From contig NZ_WJQT01000008.1 in the NCBI RefSeq assembly GCF_009659375.1, positions 54,394 to 118,393 on the forward strand: 64,000 nt of DNA, given 5' to 3'. Below the pieces are notes generated by a model, which was given only the letters and a program-made list of their open reading frames with translations, had not been told where the DNA came from and made no database searches. Made by a program: the position numbers and the translations under genes. Of this stretch, positions 52,563 through 64,000 are shown in pieces (positions within the stretch are counted from its first letter, which is position 1; each line of letters begins with the position of its first letter). The stretch comes from Fundicoccus ignavus. Its GTDB lineage: Bacteria; Bacillota; Bacilli; Lactobacillales; Aerococcaceae.

Positions 52563-54617
52563 ATGCAAAATCCAAACCCGAATCGAAATCGCAATGTATT
52601 TAGAGGCACACTCTTCTACATTCTTGCGTTTCTTGCGATAGCAGGAATATTCCAAATGATTTCCGGAGATTTCGGTTTTAATAATCAAACAAAAGAATTA
52701 TCATCATCTGAATTTATGACAGAGTTGGAGCAAGGTGCATTTAAAGAGTTTGAAGTCCAGATTGGATCTGGCGTTTACCATATTAATGGTGTCTACGACT
52801 CTACGAGTAATGTAAATGAAGAAGAAGAGAACTTAGTTCAAATTTTTCAAAGCTCTAGTTCAGAAAACCGATTTGAGACAGAAATATTAGGTAATGATGC
52901 GACGCTTGAACGCGTAACTCAGTTAGCTTTAGCGACCGAAACTCAAATGACTTCAATTCCAGAATCAAGCACAGGCTTATGGTTAAGTTTCTTACCATTC
53001 CTAATCTTAATGATTCCAGCTTTCTTCTTAATGTATTCAATGATGCAACAAGGTGGCGGCGGTGGTGGCAAAGGCGTAATGAACTTTGGTAAATCGAAGT
53101 CTAAGGACGTATCTAAACAAAAAGTTAAGGTCCGTTTTGAAGATGTCGCTGGAGCAGAAGAAGAGAAACAAGAATTAGTCGAAGTGGTTGAATTCTTAAA
53201 GGATCCTAAACGCTTTACTGCATTAGGTGCTCGTATCCCAGCGGGTGTTCTTTTAGAAGGCCCTCCAGGAACTGGTAAAACCTTATTAGCAAAGGCGGTT
53301 GCCGGTGAAGCTGGCGTTCCATTCTTTAGTATCTCAGGTTCTGAGTTCGTAGAAATGTTCGTCGGAGTTGGTGCGAGTCGTGTGCGTGATTTATTTGAGA
53401 ATGCAAAGAAAAGTGCACCAGCAATCATCTTCATTGATGAAATTGATGCAGTAGGTCGTCAACGTGGCGCTGGAATGGGCGGAGGTCACGATGAACGTGA
53501 ACAAACGTTAAACCAGTTACTAGTTGAGATGGATGGTTTTGAAGGTAACGAAGGTGTTATTGTAATTGCTGCAACAAACCGTTCAGATGTCTTGGACCCA
53601 GCTTTATTACGTCCAGGTCGTTTTGACCGTCAAATTTTAGTAGGTAATCCAGACGTTAAGGGTCGTGAGGCGATTTTACGTGTACATGCTCGTAACAAGA
53701 AGTTTGCTCCGGATGTTGATTTGAAAGTGATTGCTCAACAAACGCCAGGTTTCTCTGGTGCAGACCTTGAGAACCTATTGAATGAGTCAGCTTTAATCGC
53801 AGCTCGTTTCGACCGTAAGCAAATTACAGCTGATGATGTGGATGAAGCGCATGACCGTGTCATTGCGGGACCTGCTAAAACTGATTCAGTTATTTCAGAA
53901 AAACAAAGACGTACAATTGCTTTCCATGAGGCTGGACATACTGTTGTAGGGATGGTCTTGAGCGATGCTCGTGTGGTCCACAAAGTAACAATTGTTCCTC
54001 GTGGTCGTGCAGGTGGTTACGCCATTATGTTGCCGAAAGAAGATCGTTTTATTGTAACGAAGGTAGAACTTTACGAACAAATCGTTGGTTTACTAGGTGG
54101 GCGTGTGGCTGAAGAGATTGTCTTCAACTCACAATCAACTGGAGCAAGTAATGACTTCCAACAAGCAACACAAATTGCGCGTAGCATGGTAACTGAATAC
54201 GGAATGTCTGATTTAGGTCCGATTCAATATGAAGGAAACTCTAAAGTGTTTATTGGCCGTGATTACGGTCAAAGACCTGCTTATTCCGAACAAGTAGCTT
54301 ACGAAATTGATAAAGAAGTACGTAATATTGTTGAACGTGCTCATCAAGACGCTCACGAAATCATTAACAAGTATCGTGATAAATTAGATGTTATCGCTGA
54401 GAAACTATTAGAAATCGAAACGCTAGACAAGCGTCAGATTAAAGCTTTGTTTGAAACTGGTGAAATGCCTGAAGATGAAACGAAGAAAGTTGAACCGATT
54501 GAAACAGCAGATACATTTGAGGAAGCTTCAGAAAAAGTTGCTCATGAAGAAGATGTAAAACATTCGACTTCAGAGACTGCTGAAGAACCATCAGATTCAT
54601 CAGAGTCTGCAGAATAA
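52563..54617 (+). CDS. ftsH: ATP-dependent zinc metalloprotease FtsH
   Basis: Membrane-bound AAA+ protease degrading misfolded membrane and regulatory proteins. 684 aa: helix 1 (about 14-34), external domain, helix 2 (about 139-160), Walker A GPPGTGKT (about 234-241), Walker [12 protein letters not shown], second region of homology [20 protein letters not shown], zinc site HEAGH (about 456-460). An acidic Glu/Ser-rich tail (about 635-684) is longer than in Bacillus. AAGGAGGAG before the ATG. Confidence 0.95.
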   Translation: MQNPNPNRNRNVFRGTLFYILAFLAIAGIFQMISGDFGFNNQTKELSSSEFMTELEQGAFKEFEVQIGSGVYHINGVYDSTSNVNEEEENLVQIFQSSSSENRFETEILGNDATLERVTQLALATETQMTSIPESSTGLWLSFLPFLILMIPAFFLMYSMMQQGGGGGGKGVMNFGKSKSKDVSKQKVKVRFEDVAGAEEEKQELVEVVEFLKDPKRFTALGARIPAGVLLEGPPGTGKTLLAKAVAGEAGVPFFSISGSEFVEMFVGVGASRVRDLFENAKKSAPAIIFIDEIDAVGRQRGAGMGGGHDEREQTLNQLLVEMDGFEGNEGVIVIAATNRSDVLDPALLRPGRFDRQILVGNPDVKGREAILRVHARNKKFAPDVDLKVIAQQTPGFSGADLENLLNESALIAARFDRKQITADDVDEAHDRVIAGPAKTDSVISEKQRRTIAFHEAGHTVVGMVLSDARVVHKVTIVPRGRAGGYAIMLPKEDRFIVTKVELYEQIVGLLGGRVAEEIVFNSQSTGASNDFQQATQIARSMVTEYGMSDLGPIQYEGNSKVFIGRDYGQRPAYSEQVAYEIDKEVRNIVERAHQDAHEIINKYRDKLDVIAEKLLEIETLDKRQIKALFETGEMPEDETKKVEPIETADTFEEASEKVAHEEDVKHSTSETAEEPSDSSESAE

Positions 54618-54625
54618 GATATTAT

Positions 54626-54678
54626 AAAATCGAACTTCACCTTGCTAAATGATTGCAAGCGTGATGTTCGATTTTATT
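54626..54678 (+). terminator. Terminator of ftsH
   Basis: AAAATCGAACTTCAC...GTGATGTTCGATTTT followed by ATTTT. Confidence 0.85.
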
Positions 54679-54776
54679 TTGGTCAATTAAAAGGTTTGTT
54701 AAAGAATACTTTCAATCAAATCAATTTTTGAGTAAAATAAAGAGGAATTTGTAAAGATAAAGGAGATTATATAAAT

Positions 54777-55664
54777 ATGACAGATCAATTATTGAAAGCT
54801 TTGGCTTATGATGGACAAGTTCGAGTTTTTGTTTTAGATGCAACAGCAACCGTTAATGAAGCGCACGAAAGACACGACACATGGCATACTGCAACTGCTG
54901 TTTTAGGTCGTACGATTGCAGCTACGGCTTTATTATCAGCAAATTTAAAAGGTTCAGATCGTTTAAGTGTTGAAATTATTGGTGATGGCCCGATAGGTCG
55001 AGTGCTAACCGACGGCGATGCGAATGGTAACGTTAGAGGTTATGTGACAAATCCTAAAGTGGCCTTAGAATTAAACGGTGCCGGTAAATTGGATGTTGCA
55101 GGTGCAGTAGGCTTACCAGGTACATTGGTAGTTCGTAAATATATTGGCGATAGCGAGCCGTTTTCTGGTCAAGTGCCACTAATTAGTGGTGAGTTAGCAG
55201 AAGACTTTACTTATTATATGGCCGTATCAGAACAAACACCTTCTGCGATTGGCTTAAGTGTCTTAGTAAATCCTGATGAAACAGTTGCAGCTGCCGGTGG
55301 GTTTATGATTCAAGTAATGCCGGGAGCTACTGAGGAAACACTAACAGCGATTGAAGAGAAAATCGGCTCTTTAGGTCGTTTCTCAGATCGTTTAGAAGAA
55401 GCTGAAAGCATTGAATCTTTATTGGATATATTAGTGGGTGAAAATAATTCTGAGATTTTAGCTTATCAAGATGTTAACTTTTCGTGTCCATGTAGCAAAG
55501 AGAGATTTGCTGAAGGAATAAAATTAATCGGTCGTGATGAAATTGTCGCAATGATTGCGGAAGATCATGGAGCAGAAACGGTATGTCACTACTGTAATAA
55601 CCATTATGATTTCACAGAGGAAGATTTAGTGGCTTTATTAGAAGAGACTAGTTCAGAAGAATAG
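54777..55664 (+). CDS. hslO: Redox-regulated chaperone Hsp33
   Basis: Holdase activated by oxidation and unfolding. 295 aa; zinc-binding redox switch SCPC (near residue 237) and VCHYC (near 268) form the CxC/CxxC pattern; N-terminal domain with ATAVLGRTIAATALLSANLK. ATG preceded by AAGGAG. In many relatives dusB separates hslO from lysS; here it does not. Confidence 0.94.
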   Translation: MTDQLLKALAYDGQVRVFVLDATATVNEAHERHDTWHTATAVLGRTIAATALLSANLKGSDRLSVEIIGDGPIGRVLTDGDANGNVRGYVTNPKVALELNGAGKLDVAGAVGLPGTLVVRKYIGDSEPFSGQVPLISGELAEDFTYYMAVSEQTPSAIGLSVLVNPDETVAAAGGFMIQVMPGATEETLTAIEEKIGSLGRFSDRLEEAESIESLLDILVGENNSEILAYQDVNFSCPCSKERFAEGIKLIGRDEIVAMIAEDHGAETVCHYCNNHYDFTEEDLVALLEETSSEE

Positions 55665-55757
55665 AAGGCAAGCTATACCATTTAAATCATTTCAAGGAAT
55701 GCAAAATACTAAAAAACACTGAAAATGGAAGCTTCTCAAGAAATATTGAGGCTTTCA

Positions 55758-55786
55758 ATGACATTTGTGCGATTTTCGGTTAGAAT
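55758..55786 (+). promoter_or_regulatory. Promoter of lysS
   Basis: ATGACA (55758-55763, five of six), 17-bp spacer, TAGAAT (55781-55786). An upstream GAAGC..CTCAA/TTGAG.GCTTTC hairpin (about 55728-55757) lies between hslO and this promoter. Confidence 0.55.
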
Positions 55787-55797
55787 ATTCAATGTGA

Positions 55798-57327
<1,530 letters not shown>

Positions 57328-57373
57328 ATCTAACTAGCCTGATTCCTTCGATGCCTTGAAATACTTTAGGATA

Positions 57374-57382
57374 TGTTATACT
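57374..57382 (+). promoter_or_regulatory. Extended -10 promoter of the small acetyltransferase gene
   Basis: TGTTATACT with -10 at 57377-57382; TTGAAA lies 15 bp upstream. Confidence 0.5.
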
Positions 57383-57413
57383 GATTATAGTATAGATAGA
57401 TGGAGGAGATATT

Positions 57414-57698
57414 ATGGAATTAGTAAGAGAAAATAATGCGATTGTTCATCGTAATGAGAACGGTGAGAAACTTGCAGAAATAACATTTCGCCCAACAGCT
57501 GACCCAGATGTAGTTGTGGCAGACCATACATATGTATCGCCTGTTTTACGAGGACAAGGAGCGGCTGGCAAGCTATTAGATCGTTTAGTTGATGAAATGA
57601 AAGCAGAAAATAAAAAAATCAAACCACTTTGTTCTTATGTAGTTAAAAAGTTTAACGAAGAACCAGAAAAATTTGATCATATTAATGCGAATGCATAA
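57414..57698 (+). CDS. Small GCN5-related N-acetyltransferase (YjdJ/COG2388 type)
   Basis: 94 aa minimal GNAT fold: FRPTADPDVVVADHTYVSPVLRGQGAAGKLLDRLVDE carries the acetyl-CoA pyrophosphate loop RGQGAAGKL; CSYVVKKF near the C terminus is typical of this short family. Substrate unknown. GGAGGAG before the ATG; own promoter and terminator. Confidence 0.88.
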   Translation: MELVRENNAIVHRNENGEKLAEITFRPTADPDVVVADHTYVSPVLRGQGAAGKLLDRLVDEMKAENKKIKPLCSYVVKKFNEEPEKFDHINANA

Positions 57699-57703
57699 TT
57701 CAT

Positions 57704-57739
57704 TAAGAAGATAGTTGCTCTATGCGCTGTCTTCTTTTT
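57704..57739 (+). terminator. Terminator of the acetyltransferase gene
   Basis: AAGAAGATAG...CTGTCTTCTT followed by T5. Confidence 0.85.
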
Positions 57740-57796
57740 ATATTTCGTGCGTTAAATGACAATACGATTAGAAAAATAAAAATTATTGAACAAAGG

Positions 57797-57825
57797 TTGA
57801 CGTACTGAAAAGTGCATGCTATTAT
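57797..57825 (+). promoter_or_regulatory. Promoter of the str operon
   Basis: TTGACG (57797-57802), 17-bp spacer, TATTAT (57820-57825) with TGC extension. The 160-nt leader contains CAGTC/GACTG and CGTGATACT/AGTATCGCG hairpins (57897-57917), possible ribosomal-protein control sites. Confidence 0.65.
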
Positions 57826-57988
57826 GACTAAGGTGTTTTTTATTGACAGATTCCTGTAATACAGTCGTGCTGACTGCTATAGATTCACCCATAAAACGTG
57901 ATACTATTAGTATCGCGCTTGTATTTTATAAAAAAATGACACACTTGGATGTGTGGACTAAGATGAAAATAAGGGAGGAGGACTTTAA

Positions 57989-58405
57989 ATGCCTACTATT
58001 AACCAATTAGTGAACAAACCACGTAAGTCAAAAATGACTAAATCAAATTCACCAGCATTGAACAAAGGTTATAACAGTTTCAAGAGATCTCAAACAAACA
58101 CAATGTCACCACAAAAACGTGGTGTATGTACTCGTGTGGGAACTATGACACCTAAAAAACCTAACTCTGCTTTACGTAAATATGCTCGTGTACGTTTATC
58201 AAACTTAATGGAAGTTACAGCATATATCCCAGGGATTGGACACAACCTACAAGAACATAGTGTTGTTTTAATCCGTGGTGGACGTGTAAAAGACTTGCCG
58301 GGGGTTCGTTACCATATCGTACGTGGTGCTCTAGATACAGCTGGAGTTAACGAACGTAAACAAAGCCGTTCTAAATACGGTACTAAGAGACCTAAAGCTA
58401 AATAA
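57989..58405 (+). CDS. rpsL: 30S ribosomal protein S12
   Basis: 138 aa decoding-centre protein. [16 protein letters not shown] and [13 protein letters not shown] carry wild-type lysines at the two classical streptomycin-resistance positions. AGGGAGGAGG before the ATG. First gene of the str operon. Confidence 0.97.
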   Translation: MPTINQLVNKPRKSKMTKSNSPALNKGYNSFKRSQTNTMSPQKRGVCTRVGTMTPKKPNSALRKYARVRLSNLMEVTAYIPGIGHNLQEHSVVLIRGGRVKDLPGVRYHIVRGALDTAGVNERKQSRSKYGTKRPKAK

Positions 58406-58470
58406 TTTTAGCCTTAAACTTAAATGTTCAATTAAACCTAAATAAACCAAGTATGAAAGGAGGAATTTGA

Positions 58471-58941
58471 ATGCCTCGTAAAGGAGCAATCGCAAAACGT
58501 GAAGTTTTAGCGGATCCAATTTACAATTCGAAGTTAGTTACACGTACAATTAACCGTTTAATGGTTGATGGTAAACGTGGTAAAGCTGCTACGATTTTAT
58601 ATTCAGCATTTGACATCATCAAAGAACAAACAGGAAACGATCCTTTAGAAGTCTTTGAACAAGCAATCGAAAACATTATGCCACTATTAGAAGTTAAAGC
58701 TCGCCGTGTAGGGGGTTCTAACTACCAAGTTCCAGTTGAAGTTCGTCCAGATCGTCGTACAACTCTAGCTACTCGTTGGTTAGTAAGTTATTCACGTCTA
58801 CGTGGAGAAAAAACAATGGAAACTCGTCTAGCTCGTGAAATTATGGATGCTGCCAACAACACTGGTGCATCTGTTAAGAAACGTGAAGATATGCATAAAA
58901 TGGCAGAAGCTAACAAAGCCTTTGCACATTACCGCTGGTAA
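58471..58941 (+). CDS. rpsG: 30S ribosomal protein S7
   Basis: 156 aa primary 16S 3'-domain binder: [48 protein letters not shown] and the final AHYRW are characteristic. AAAGGAGGA before the ATG, 65 bp after rpsL. Confidence 0.97.
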   Translation: MPRKGAIAKREVLADPIYNSKLVTRTINRLMVDGKRGKAATILYSAFDIIKEQTGNDPLEVFEQAIENIMPLLEVKARRVGGSNYQVPVEVRPDRRTTLATRWLVSYSRLRGEKTMETRLAREIMDAANNTGASVKKREDMHKMAEANKAFAHYRW

Positions 58942-58951
58942 GATTTATAAT

Positions 58952-58987
58952 GATTGTGTCGGTTGGTTAAACCAACTGACATCAATC
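58952..58987 (+). other. Strong hairpin between rpsG and fusA
   Basis: GATTGTGTCGGTTGGTT pairs with AACCAACTGACATCAATC (one bulge, one G-T). There is no T-run. May serve processing or differential expression of the str operon. Confidence 0.6.
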
Positions 58988-59029
58988 GTTGTTAAACATC
59001 TATTCACTATATGAGAGGGGTAAACATAG

Positions 59030-61120
59030 ATGGCAAAAAGAGAATTTTCTCTTGAGAAAACTCGTAATATCGGTATAATGGCCCATATTGACGCGGGTAA
59101 AACTACAACTACAGAACGTATCTTGTATTATACTGGTCGTATCCACAAAATTGGTGAAACTCACGAAGGTGCTTCACAAATGGACTGGATGGAACAAGAA
59201 CAAGAACGTGGTATTACTATTACATCAGCAGCTACAACTGCTCAATGGAATAACCACCGCGTAAACATCATCGATACACCTGGACACGTGGACTTTACTG
59301 TTGAAGTAGAGCGTTCATTACGTGTACTTGACGGTGCGGTAACATTACTTGATGCACAATCAGGTGTTGAACCACAAACTGAAACAGTTTGGCGTCAAGC
59401 TACAACTTACGGTGTTCCTCGTATTGTATTCATTAACAAAATGGATAAAATTGGTGCAAACTTCTTGTACTCAGTTGATACATTACATGAACGTTTACAA
59501 GCAAATGCTCACCCTGTTCAATTACCAATTGGTGCTGAAGATAACTTCACAGGTATTATTGACTTAGTTGACATGAAAGCATACCTATATACGAATGACT
59601 TAGGAACTGATATTCAAGAAATTGAAATTCCAGAAGACATGCAAGAATTAGCTGAAGAATGGCGTGGTAATTTAGTAGAAGCAGTAGCGGATACTGATGA
59701 AGACCTTATGATGGCTTATCTTGATGGTGAAGAAATTGATGCTGAAACATTAAAAGCTGGAATCCGTAAAGCTACTTTATCAGTAGAATTTTACCCAGTG
59801 TTCTGTGGATCATCATTCAAAAACAAAGGTGTTCAATTATTATTGAACGGTGTTATTGACTACTTGCCAGCTCCAACAGATATCGCATCTATTAAAGGTG
59901 TTGATGCTAATACTGGAGAAGAAATTGAACGTCATGCAGACGATAGCGAACCATTCTCTGCTTTAGCGTTTAAAGTTATGACTGACCCATTCGTAGGTCG
60001 TTTAACATTCTTCCGTGTGTACTCAGGTACTTTACAAGCTGGTTCTTACATCAAGAACGCAAGTAAAGATAACCGCGAACGTGTTGGTCGTATTTTACAA
60101 ATGCACGCGAACTCTCGTGAAGAAATCCCAGAGGTTTTCTCAGGTGATATCGCAGCAGCAGTAGGATTGAAAAACACTACAACTGGTGATACTCTATGTG
60201 ATGAAAAAGATGCTGTAATCTTAGAATCAATGGAATTCCCAGAACCAGTTATCGAAGTAGCGATTGAACCAGATTCAAAAGCTGACCAAGATAAAATGGG
60301 TATTGCTTTACAAAAACTTGCTGAAGAAGATCCAACTTTCCGTGCATCAACTGATCACGAAACTGGACAAACAATCATCGCTGGTATGGGTGAGTTACAC
60401 TTAGATATCATCGTTGACCGTTTGAAACGTGAATTTAAAGTTTCTGCAACTGTAGGTGCGCCACAAGTTTCTTACCGTGAAACATTCCGTGCATCAACTC
60501 AAGCAGAAGGTAAATTCGTTCGTCAATCAGGTGGTAAAGGTCAATTCGGACACGTTTGGATTGAGTTCTCACCTAATGAAGAAGGAAAAGGCTTTGAATT
60601 CGAAAACGCAATCGTTGGTGGTGTGGTTCCACGTGAATACATCCCAGCTGTTGAAGCAGGTCTAAAAGATGCACTAGAAAACGGTGTGTTAGCAGGCTTC
60701 CCATTAGTAGATATTAAAGCTAAATTATACGATGGATCATATCACGATGTCGATTCATCTGAGACAGCCTTCAAGGTTGCTGCTTCTTTAGCATTACGTA
60801 ATGCTGCTAAAAAAGCTAACCCAACAATTCTAGAGCCAATGATGGCTGTAGAAGTAACAGTTCCTGAAGAATATTTAGGAGATGTTATGGGACACGTTAG
60901 CTCACGTCGTGGACGTATCGAAGGTACGCAAACACGTGGTAACGCACAAATCGTTAAATCATTGATTCCATTGTCAGAAATGTTCGGTTATGCTACAACA
61001 TTACGTTCTTCAACACAAGGACGCGGAACATTCTCTATGCAATTTGATCACTATGAAGATGTGCCTAAATCAATCGGAGAAGAAATCATCAAACAATATG
61101 GTGGTAAATCAGAAGAATAA
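59030..61120 (+). CDS. fusA: Elongation factor G
   Basis: Translocase GTPase, 696 aa. G1 [10 protein letters not shown], switch [11 protein letters not shown]4 NKMD, then domains II-V (for example [15 protein letters not shown]). GAGAGGGG before the ATG. Third gene of the str operon. Confidence 0.97.
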   Translation: MAKREFSLEKTRNIGIMAHIDAGKTTTTERILYYTGRIHKIGETHEGASQMDWMEQEQERGITITSAATTAQWNNHRVNIIDTPGHVDFTVEVERSLRVLDGAVTLLDAQSGVEPQTETVWRQATTYGVPRIVFINKMDKIGANFLYSVDTLHERLQANAHPVQLPIGAEDNFTGIIDLVDMKAYLYTNDLGTDIQEIEIPEDMQELAEEWRGNLVEAVADTDEDLMMAYLDGEEIDAETLKAGIRKATLSVEFYPVFCGSSFKNKGVQLLLNGVIDYLPAPTDIASIKGVDANTGEEIERHADDSEPFSALAFKVMTDPFVGRLTFFRVYSGTLQAGSYIKNASKDNRERVGRILQMHANSREEIPEVFSGDIAAAVGLKNTTTGDTLCDEKDAVILESMEFPEPVIEVAIEPDSKADQDKMGIALQKLAEEDPTFRASTDHETGQTIIAGMGELHLDIIVDRLKREFKVSATVGAPQVSYRETFRASTQAEGKFVRQSGGKGQFGHVWIEFSPNEEGKGFEFENAIVGGVVPREYIPAVEAGLKDALENGVLAGFPLVDIKAKLYDGSYHDVDSSETAFKVAASLALRNAAKKANPTILEPMMAVEVTVPEEYLGDVMGHVSSRRGRIEGTQTRGNAQIVKSLIPLSEMFGYATTLRSSTQGRGTFSMQFDHYEDVPKSIGEEIIKQYGGKSEE

Positions 61121-61121
61121 T

Positions 61122-61211
61122 TTTTAGATTTGATCTAAAAGTTTAGCGCAACTTTATCATTATCGAGTTGTTCAGCTAATGATTGAAATTAGTTGTTCAA
61201 CTCGGTATAAT
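61122..61211 (+). promoter_or_regulatory. tuf promoter and inverted repeats between fusA and tuf
   Basis: TTGAAA (61183-61188), 17-bp spacer, TATAAT (61206-61211). CGAGTTG...CAACTCG with inner CTAAT/ATTAG (61164-61204) surrounds the -35. A TTTTAGAT-TTG-ATCTAAAA stem (61122-61140) follows the fusA stop. Confidence 0.65.
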
Positions 61212-61279
61212 TACATTGATAGATTTAATCTTGAATCTATAATCATAAGAATTTAAATTTTTAGGAGGATATATCTAAA

Positions 61280-62473
61280 ATGGGAAAAGAAAAATTTGAC
61301 CGTTCGAAACCACACGTTAACATTGGTACTTTAGGCCACGTTGACCACGGTAAAACTACTTTATCAGCTGCTATCGCAACTGTATTATCTAAACAAGGCT
61401 TTGGTGGGCAAGCTGCTCAATCATACGACCAAATCGATAACGCACCAGAAGAAAAAGAACGTGGAATCACAATCAACACTTCTCACATCGAGTATGAAAC
61501 AGCTAACCGTCACTACGCACACGTGGACTGTCCAGGACACGCGGACTACGTTAAAAACATGATCACTGGTGCTGCTCAAATGGACGGCGCGATCTTAGTA
61601 GTATCATCTGCTGATGGTCCAATGCCACAAACTCGTGAGCATATCTTATTATCACGTCAAGTAGGGGTTCCTTACTTCGTAGTATTCTTAAACAAAGTTG
61701 ACATGGTTGACGATGAAGAATTATTAGAATTAGTTGAAATGGAAGTTCGTGACTTATTAACAGAATACGACTACCCAGGAGACGACATTCCAGTAATCGC
61801 TGGTTCAGCATTAAAAGCTTTAGAAGGTGTTGAAGAATACGAAGCTAAAGTTTTAGAATTAATGGAAGCTGTAGACTCATACATTCCAGAACCAGAACGT
61901 GACACTGACAAGCCATTCATGATGCCAGTTGAGGACGTATTCTCAATTACAGGTCGTGGTACAGTAGCTACAGGTCGTGTTGAGCGTGGACAAGTTAAAG
62001 TTGGTGACGAAGTTGATATCGTTGGTATCGCTGAAGAAACTAGCAAAACAACTGTTACAGGTGTTGAAATGTTCCGTAAGTTATTAGACTACGCTGAAGC
62101 TGGAGACAACATTGGTGCATTATTACGTGGTGTTACACGTGAGCAAATCCAACGTGGTCAAGTATTAGCTAAACCAGGTTCAATTACACCTCATACTAAA
62201 TTCGAAGCTGAAGTTTATGTATTATCAAAAGAAGAGGGTGGACGTCATACTCCATTCTTTACTAACTACCGTCCTCAATTCTACTTCCGTACAACAGACG
62301 TTACAGGTGTTGTAGAATTACCAGAAGGAACTGAAATGGTTATGCCTGGTGATAACGTAGCGATGACTGTAGAATTAATTCACCCAATCGCGATTGAAGA
62401 TGGAACTAAATTCTCAATCCGTGAAGGTGGACGTACTGTTGGTGCTGGTGTTGTATCTAAAATCATCGGTTAA
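61280..62473 (+). CDS. tuf: Elongation factor Tu
   Basis: Delivers aminoacyl-tRNA to the ribosome; 397 aa. G1 [25 protein letters not shown], domain [14 protein letters not shown], ends [18 protein letters not shown] before the ATG. It can be transcribed from its own promoter as well as from the str promoter; codon use is strongly biased, as expected for high expression. Confidence 0.97.
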   Translation: MGKEKFDRSKPHVNIGTLGHVDHGKTTLSAAIATVLSKQGFGGQAAQSYDQIDNAPEEKERGITINTSHIEYETANRHYAHVDCPGHADYVKNMITGAAQMDGAILVVSSADGPMPQTREHILLSRQVGVPYFVVFLNKVDMVDDEELLELVEMEVRDLLTEYDYPGDDIPVIAGSALKALEGVEEYEAKVLELMEAVDSYIPEPERDTDKPFMMPVEDVFSITGRGTVATGRVERGQVKVGDEVDIVGIAEETSKTTVTGVEMFRKLLDYAEAGDNIGALLRGVTREQIQRGQVLAKPGSITPHTKFEAEVYVLSKEEGGRHTPFFTNYRPQFYFRTTDVTGVVELPEGTEMVMPGDNVAMTVELIHPIAIEDGTKFSIREGGRTVGAGVVSKIIG

Positions 62474-62497
62474 TCCAATATACTAAACTACAATTAA

Positions 62498-62522
62498 ACG
62501 CCCTTAGGGGCGTTTTTTTTGT
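62498..62522 (+). terminator. Terminator of the str operon
   Basis: AACGCCC-TTA-GGGGCGTT followed by T8. Confidence 0.95.
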
Positions 62523-62824
62523 TTATAAAGGATGATAAGTTGTATCTTGATTTAACGTGATTTATACTGCGCTTAGCTTGTTGTTTTCCAATGTGGAAGT
62601 CGTTTCTAAAGCTTCATTAACGATTAATTTTTTTCAGCTCAATCGGTTAGGTTCTGTCTATTTTGTTTTGCTCGGAGTCAGAGTAAGCGATTCTATTAGT
62701 AGCGATGGCTTGCCCTGCATACCATTTTGGAAACAAAGTCACTGATCTGAGCGCAGTATACCGACAAAAGCATCGCGGTTTTATTCTATTAAAAATACTA
62801 AACAGAAAGTTTCTTAGTATAAGG
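62522..62824 (+). repeat. Dispersed palindromic element, copy 7
   Basis: Begins at the terminator T-run with TTTATAAAGGATGATAAGTT; arms TTAGCTTGTTGTTTTCCAAT and TTTTGGAAACAAAGTCACTG; inner CAATCGGTTAGGTTCTGTCT and GAGTCAGAGTAAGCG. More diverged than copy 5. Confidence 0.8.
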
Positions 62825-62839
62825 ATAGTTTAAGTGTCA

Positions 62840-63130
62840 TGTAATGAAATTTGAGTTTTGTTTTCGCTGCTCGTACTTCATCAGGGGAGGTTTCTAAGTT
62901 TCTTTGATGATTGAAATTTATCGGTCCAGTCGATTGAACGCTAACTGCTTTGTTAGAATAAATTTAGAGCTGTTGATTCGATAAAAAGCGTTGGAATAGT
63001 CTTATGCCGTTTTGCAAAAAAATACAATGAACGGAGCGAGTTATTGATAATACAATTCTCGATATATTTATAGAAGAAAGTGCCAAACAAAACTTTAATG
63101 ACTCGAAATGTCGCTATTTCCTTAGATTAG
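62840..63130 (+). repeat. Possible degenerate copy of the dispersed element
   Basis: GCCGTTTTGCAAAAAAATAC, GAACGGAGCGAG and AGTGCCAAACAAAACTTTAA echo the right arm and right flank of the family; the left part is hardly recognisable. From 63131 to 63570 I see only AT-rich DNA without a gene. Confidence 0.35.
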
Positions 63131-63571
63131 GTATAAATAAATGAAGCTCCCTCTGCTTATATGTGTCCTGGAATGTTCTCTGGTTACAATTATGGCATTT
63201 TAAGGTATAGTTGGATTTTTATGTTTGATTATATTAGAACAGAAAATTAAACTGGTAACTCAGAGAAAAGAAATGAATAATATGTAGCAAATAAACTTTA
63301 AAAGGGGAATATCCATTAAAATAATATAGTAAGCTTAAATTAGATTTTATTAAAAATTGCCTGAAAGAATTCAGAAGATAAAAAGTTATATGCAAAATCA
63401 CAATATATTTAATTCAGATGCTTAATTGAAAATAGGAATTAAAAAAATCTCTCTCTTTATAAGAAAAGCGATTAAATGATATTTAGAAAGAAGATTAATA
63501 AAACGAAGGAATACTGGGGGAATAACTGGATTCAAAGTATTTTAAAAAAATATATTTTTGATAAATAGTGT

Positions 63572-63600
63572 TGACATAATAGCTGGAACATGGTATATTA
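63572..63600 (+). promoter_or_regulatory. rrn promoter P1
   Basis: TTGACA (63572-63577), 17-bp spacer, TATATT (63595-63600) with TGG extension. An ATTGCA/TGCAAT hairpin follows. Confidence 0.75.
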
Positions 63601-63702
63601 TTTCTTGTCGTTAAGAGAACAACAGATTGCAACCAAATGGAAGTGCAATTGAAAGATTCACGTAAACAACTTTTAAAATTCTTAAATAAATTTTAAAAAA
63701 TG

Positions 63703-63732
63703 TTGACAAGCGACAAAGAAAGATGTTACTAT
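63703..63732 (+). promoter_or_regulatory. rrn promoter P2
   Basis: TTGACA (63703-63708), 18-bp spacer, TACTAT (63727-63732), TGT extension. Upstream AT-rich run resembles an UP element. An AAAGAAA/TTTCTTT hairpin lies between P2 and P3. Confidence 0.8.
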
Positions 63733-63810
63733 ATAAAAGTTCCGTTAAGGAGATGCGCTTGGCGGCCATCCGATAACAAAAAAGAAACTTAAATTTCTTT
63801 TAAAAAGTTG

Positions 63811-63840
63811 TTGACAAGTCTAAACGAAACATGCTATAAT
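63811..63840 (+). promoter_or_regulatory. rrn promoter P3
   Basis: TTGACA (63811-63816), 18-bp spacer, TATAAT (63835-63840), TGC extension. P2 and P3 share TGTTGACAAG and ATATAAAAGTT, a duplicated promoter. Confidence 0.85.
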
Positions 63841-64000
63841 ATAAAAGTTGTCACAGCGAACGAGTTCGCAACTGACAAAGCTCATTGAAAACTGAACAAA
63901 GACAAACACCAAAATGTGTAAGGGTTCATTACTTGTTAATGAACACAACCGAATAAATTTCGAGACACTGGATGACCACCAGTATAAAAAATCACTAAGC
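63841..64000 (+). other. 5' leader of a ribosomal RNA operon (16S beyond the window)
   Basis: A TTGTCA..GCGAA/TTCGC..TGACAA hairpin is followed by CTCATTGAAAACTGAACAAA (63881-63900), the boxA-region sequence typical of Firmicute rrn leaders, then GTTCATTA/TAATGAAC and ACTGG/CCAGT stems. Mature 16S sequence is not reached. Confidence 0.75.

Noticed and set aside
62557..62745. 62-aa ORF after tuf
   Set aside because: Falls within copy 7 of the dispersed element and is not kept in the other copies.

Overview
The window is a low-GC Gram-positive chromosome segment that looks like a lactic acid bacterium of the order Lactobacillales, perhaps near Aerococcaceae/Carnobacteriaceae (taxonomy is an inference). 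The reasons are gene order (gpsA-trxB-pgcA-rapZ-yvcK-whiA; tatD-rnmV-ksgA-veg; pth-mfd-rqcP-divIC-S1 protein; tilS-hpt-ftsH-hslO-lysS; rpsL-rpsG-fusA-tuf), strong AGGAGG ribosome binding sites, frequent TTG/GTG starts, L-lactate dehydrogenase and no sporulation genes. Starts were moved from the longest frame where a Shine-Dalgarno or promoter decides.

Layout. 1-8.5 kb: central metabolism and regulators (gpsA, trxB, pgcA, rapZ-yvcK-whiA, a short ssb), interrupted by a 1.3 kb non-standard region. 8.6-13.2 kb: a two-component system, a membrane-anchored Pro-Glu-Gln repeat protein, a flavodoxin-fold oxidoreductase and a 59-aa ORF. 13.3-19.2 kb: oppABCDF oligopeptide importer. 19.6-27.4 kb: tyrS with a structured leader, a PcsB-like NlpC/P60 hydrolase, an MFS transporter and metG. 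27.4-33.3 kb, minus strand: a broken FUSC-type gene and a phnD-C-E-E-nucleotidase operon. 33.6-35.5 kb: a tandem MazG-like protein and an exported SodC. 35.7-45.7 kb: RNA-maturation, ldh and pth/mfd/division genes. 46.6-50.2 kb: an amidase and a second two-component system lying between the S1 protein gene and tilS. 50.4-62.5 kb: tilS to tuf. 62.5-64 kb: non-coding, ending with three strong promoters and an rRNA leader; 16S should begin just past the window.

Two kinds of repeat are not explained by ordinary annotation. (i) At 2162-2968 a perfectly phased 177-bp tandem array (4.6 units) carries three palindromes per unit; each of the four complete units holds a 19-codon ORF behind a Shine-Dalgarno that is itself half of a hairpin. 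(ii) A 180-310 bp dispersed element with long imperfect inverted arms occurs at least eight times in 64 kb. Each clear full-length copy starts just after a Rho-independent terminator, in the orientation of the gene upstream. One deletion derivative lacks exactly the hairpin; another copy has a different core.

Other points: the two ABC substrate-binding proteins and SodC have signal peptides without a lipobox cysteine and are cysteine-free; pth is preceded by a four-codon minigene that takes the only good Shine-Dalgarno; the tyrS and oppB leaders contain terminator-like hairpins without a recognised riboswitch or T-box. No tRNA, CRISPR array, prophage or transposase gene was seen.
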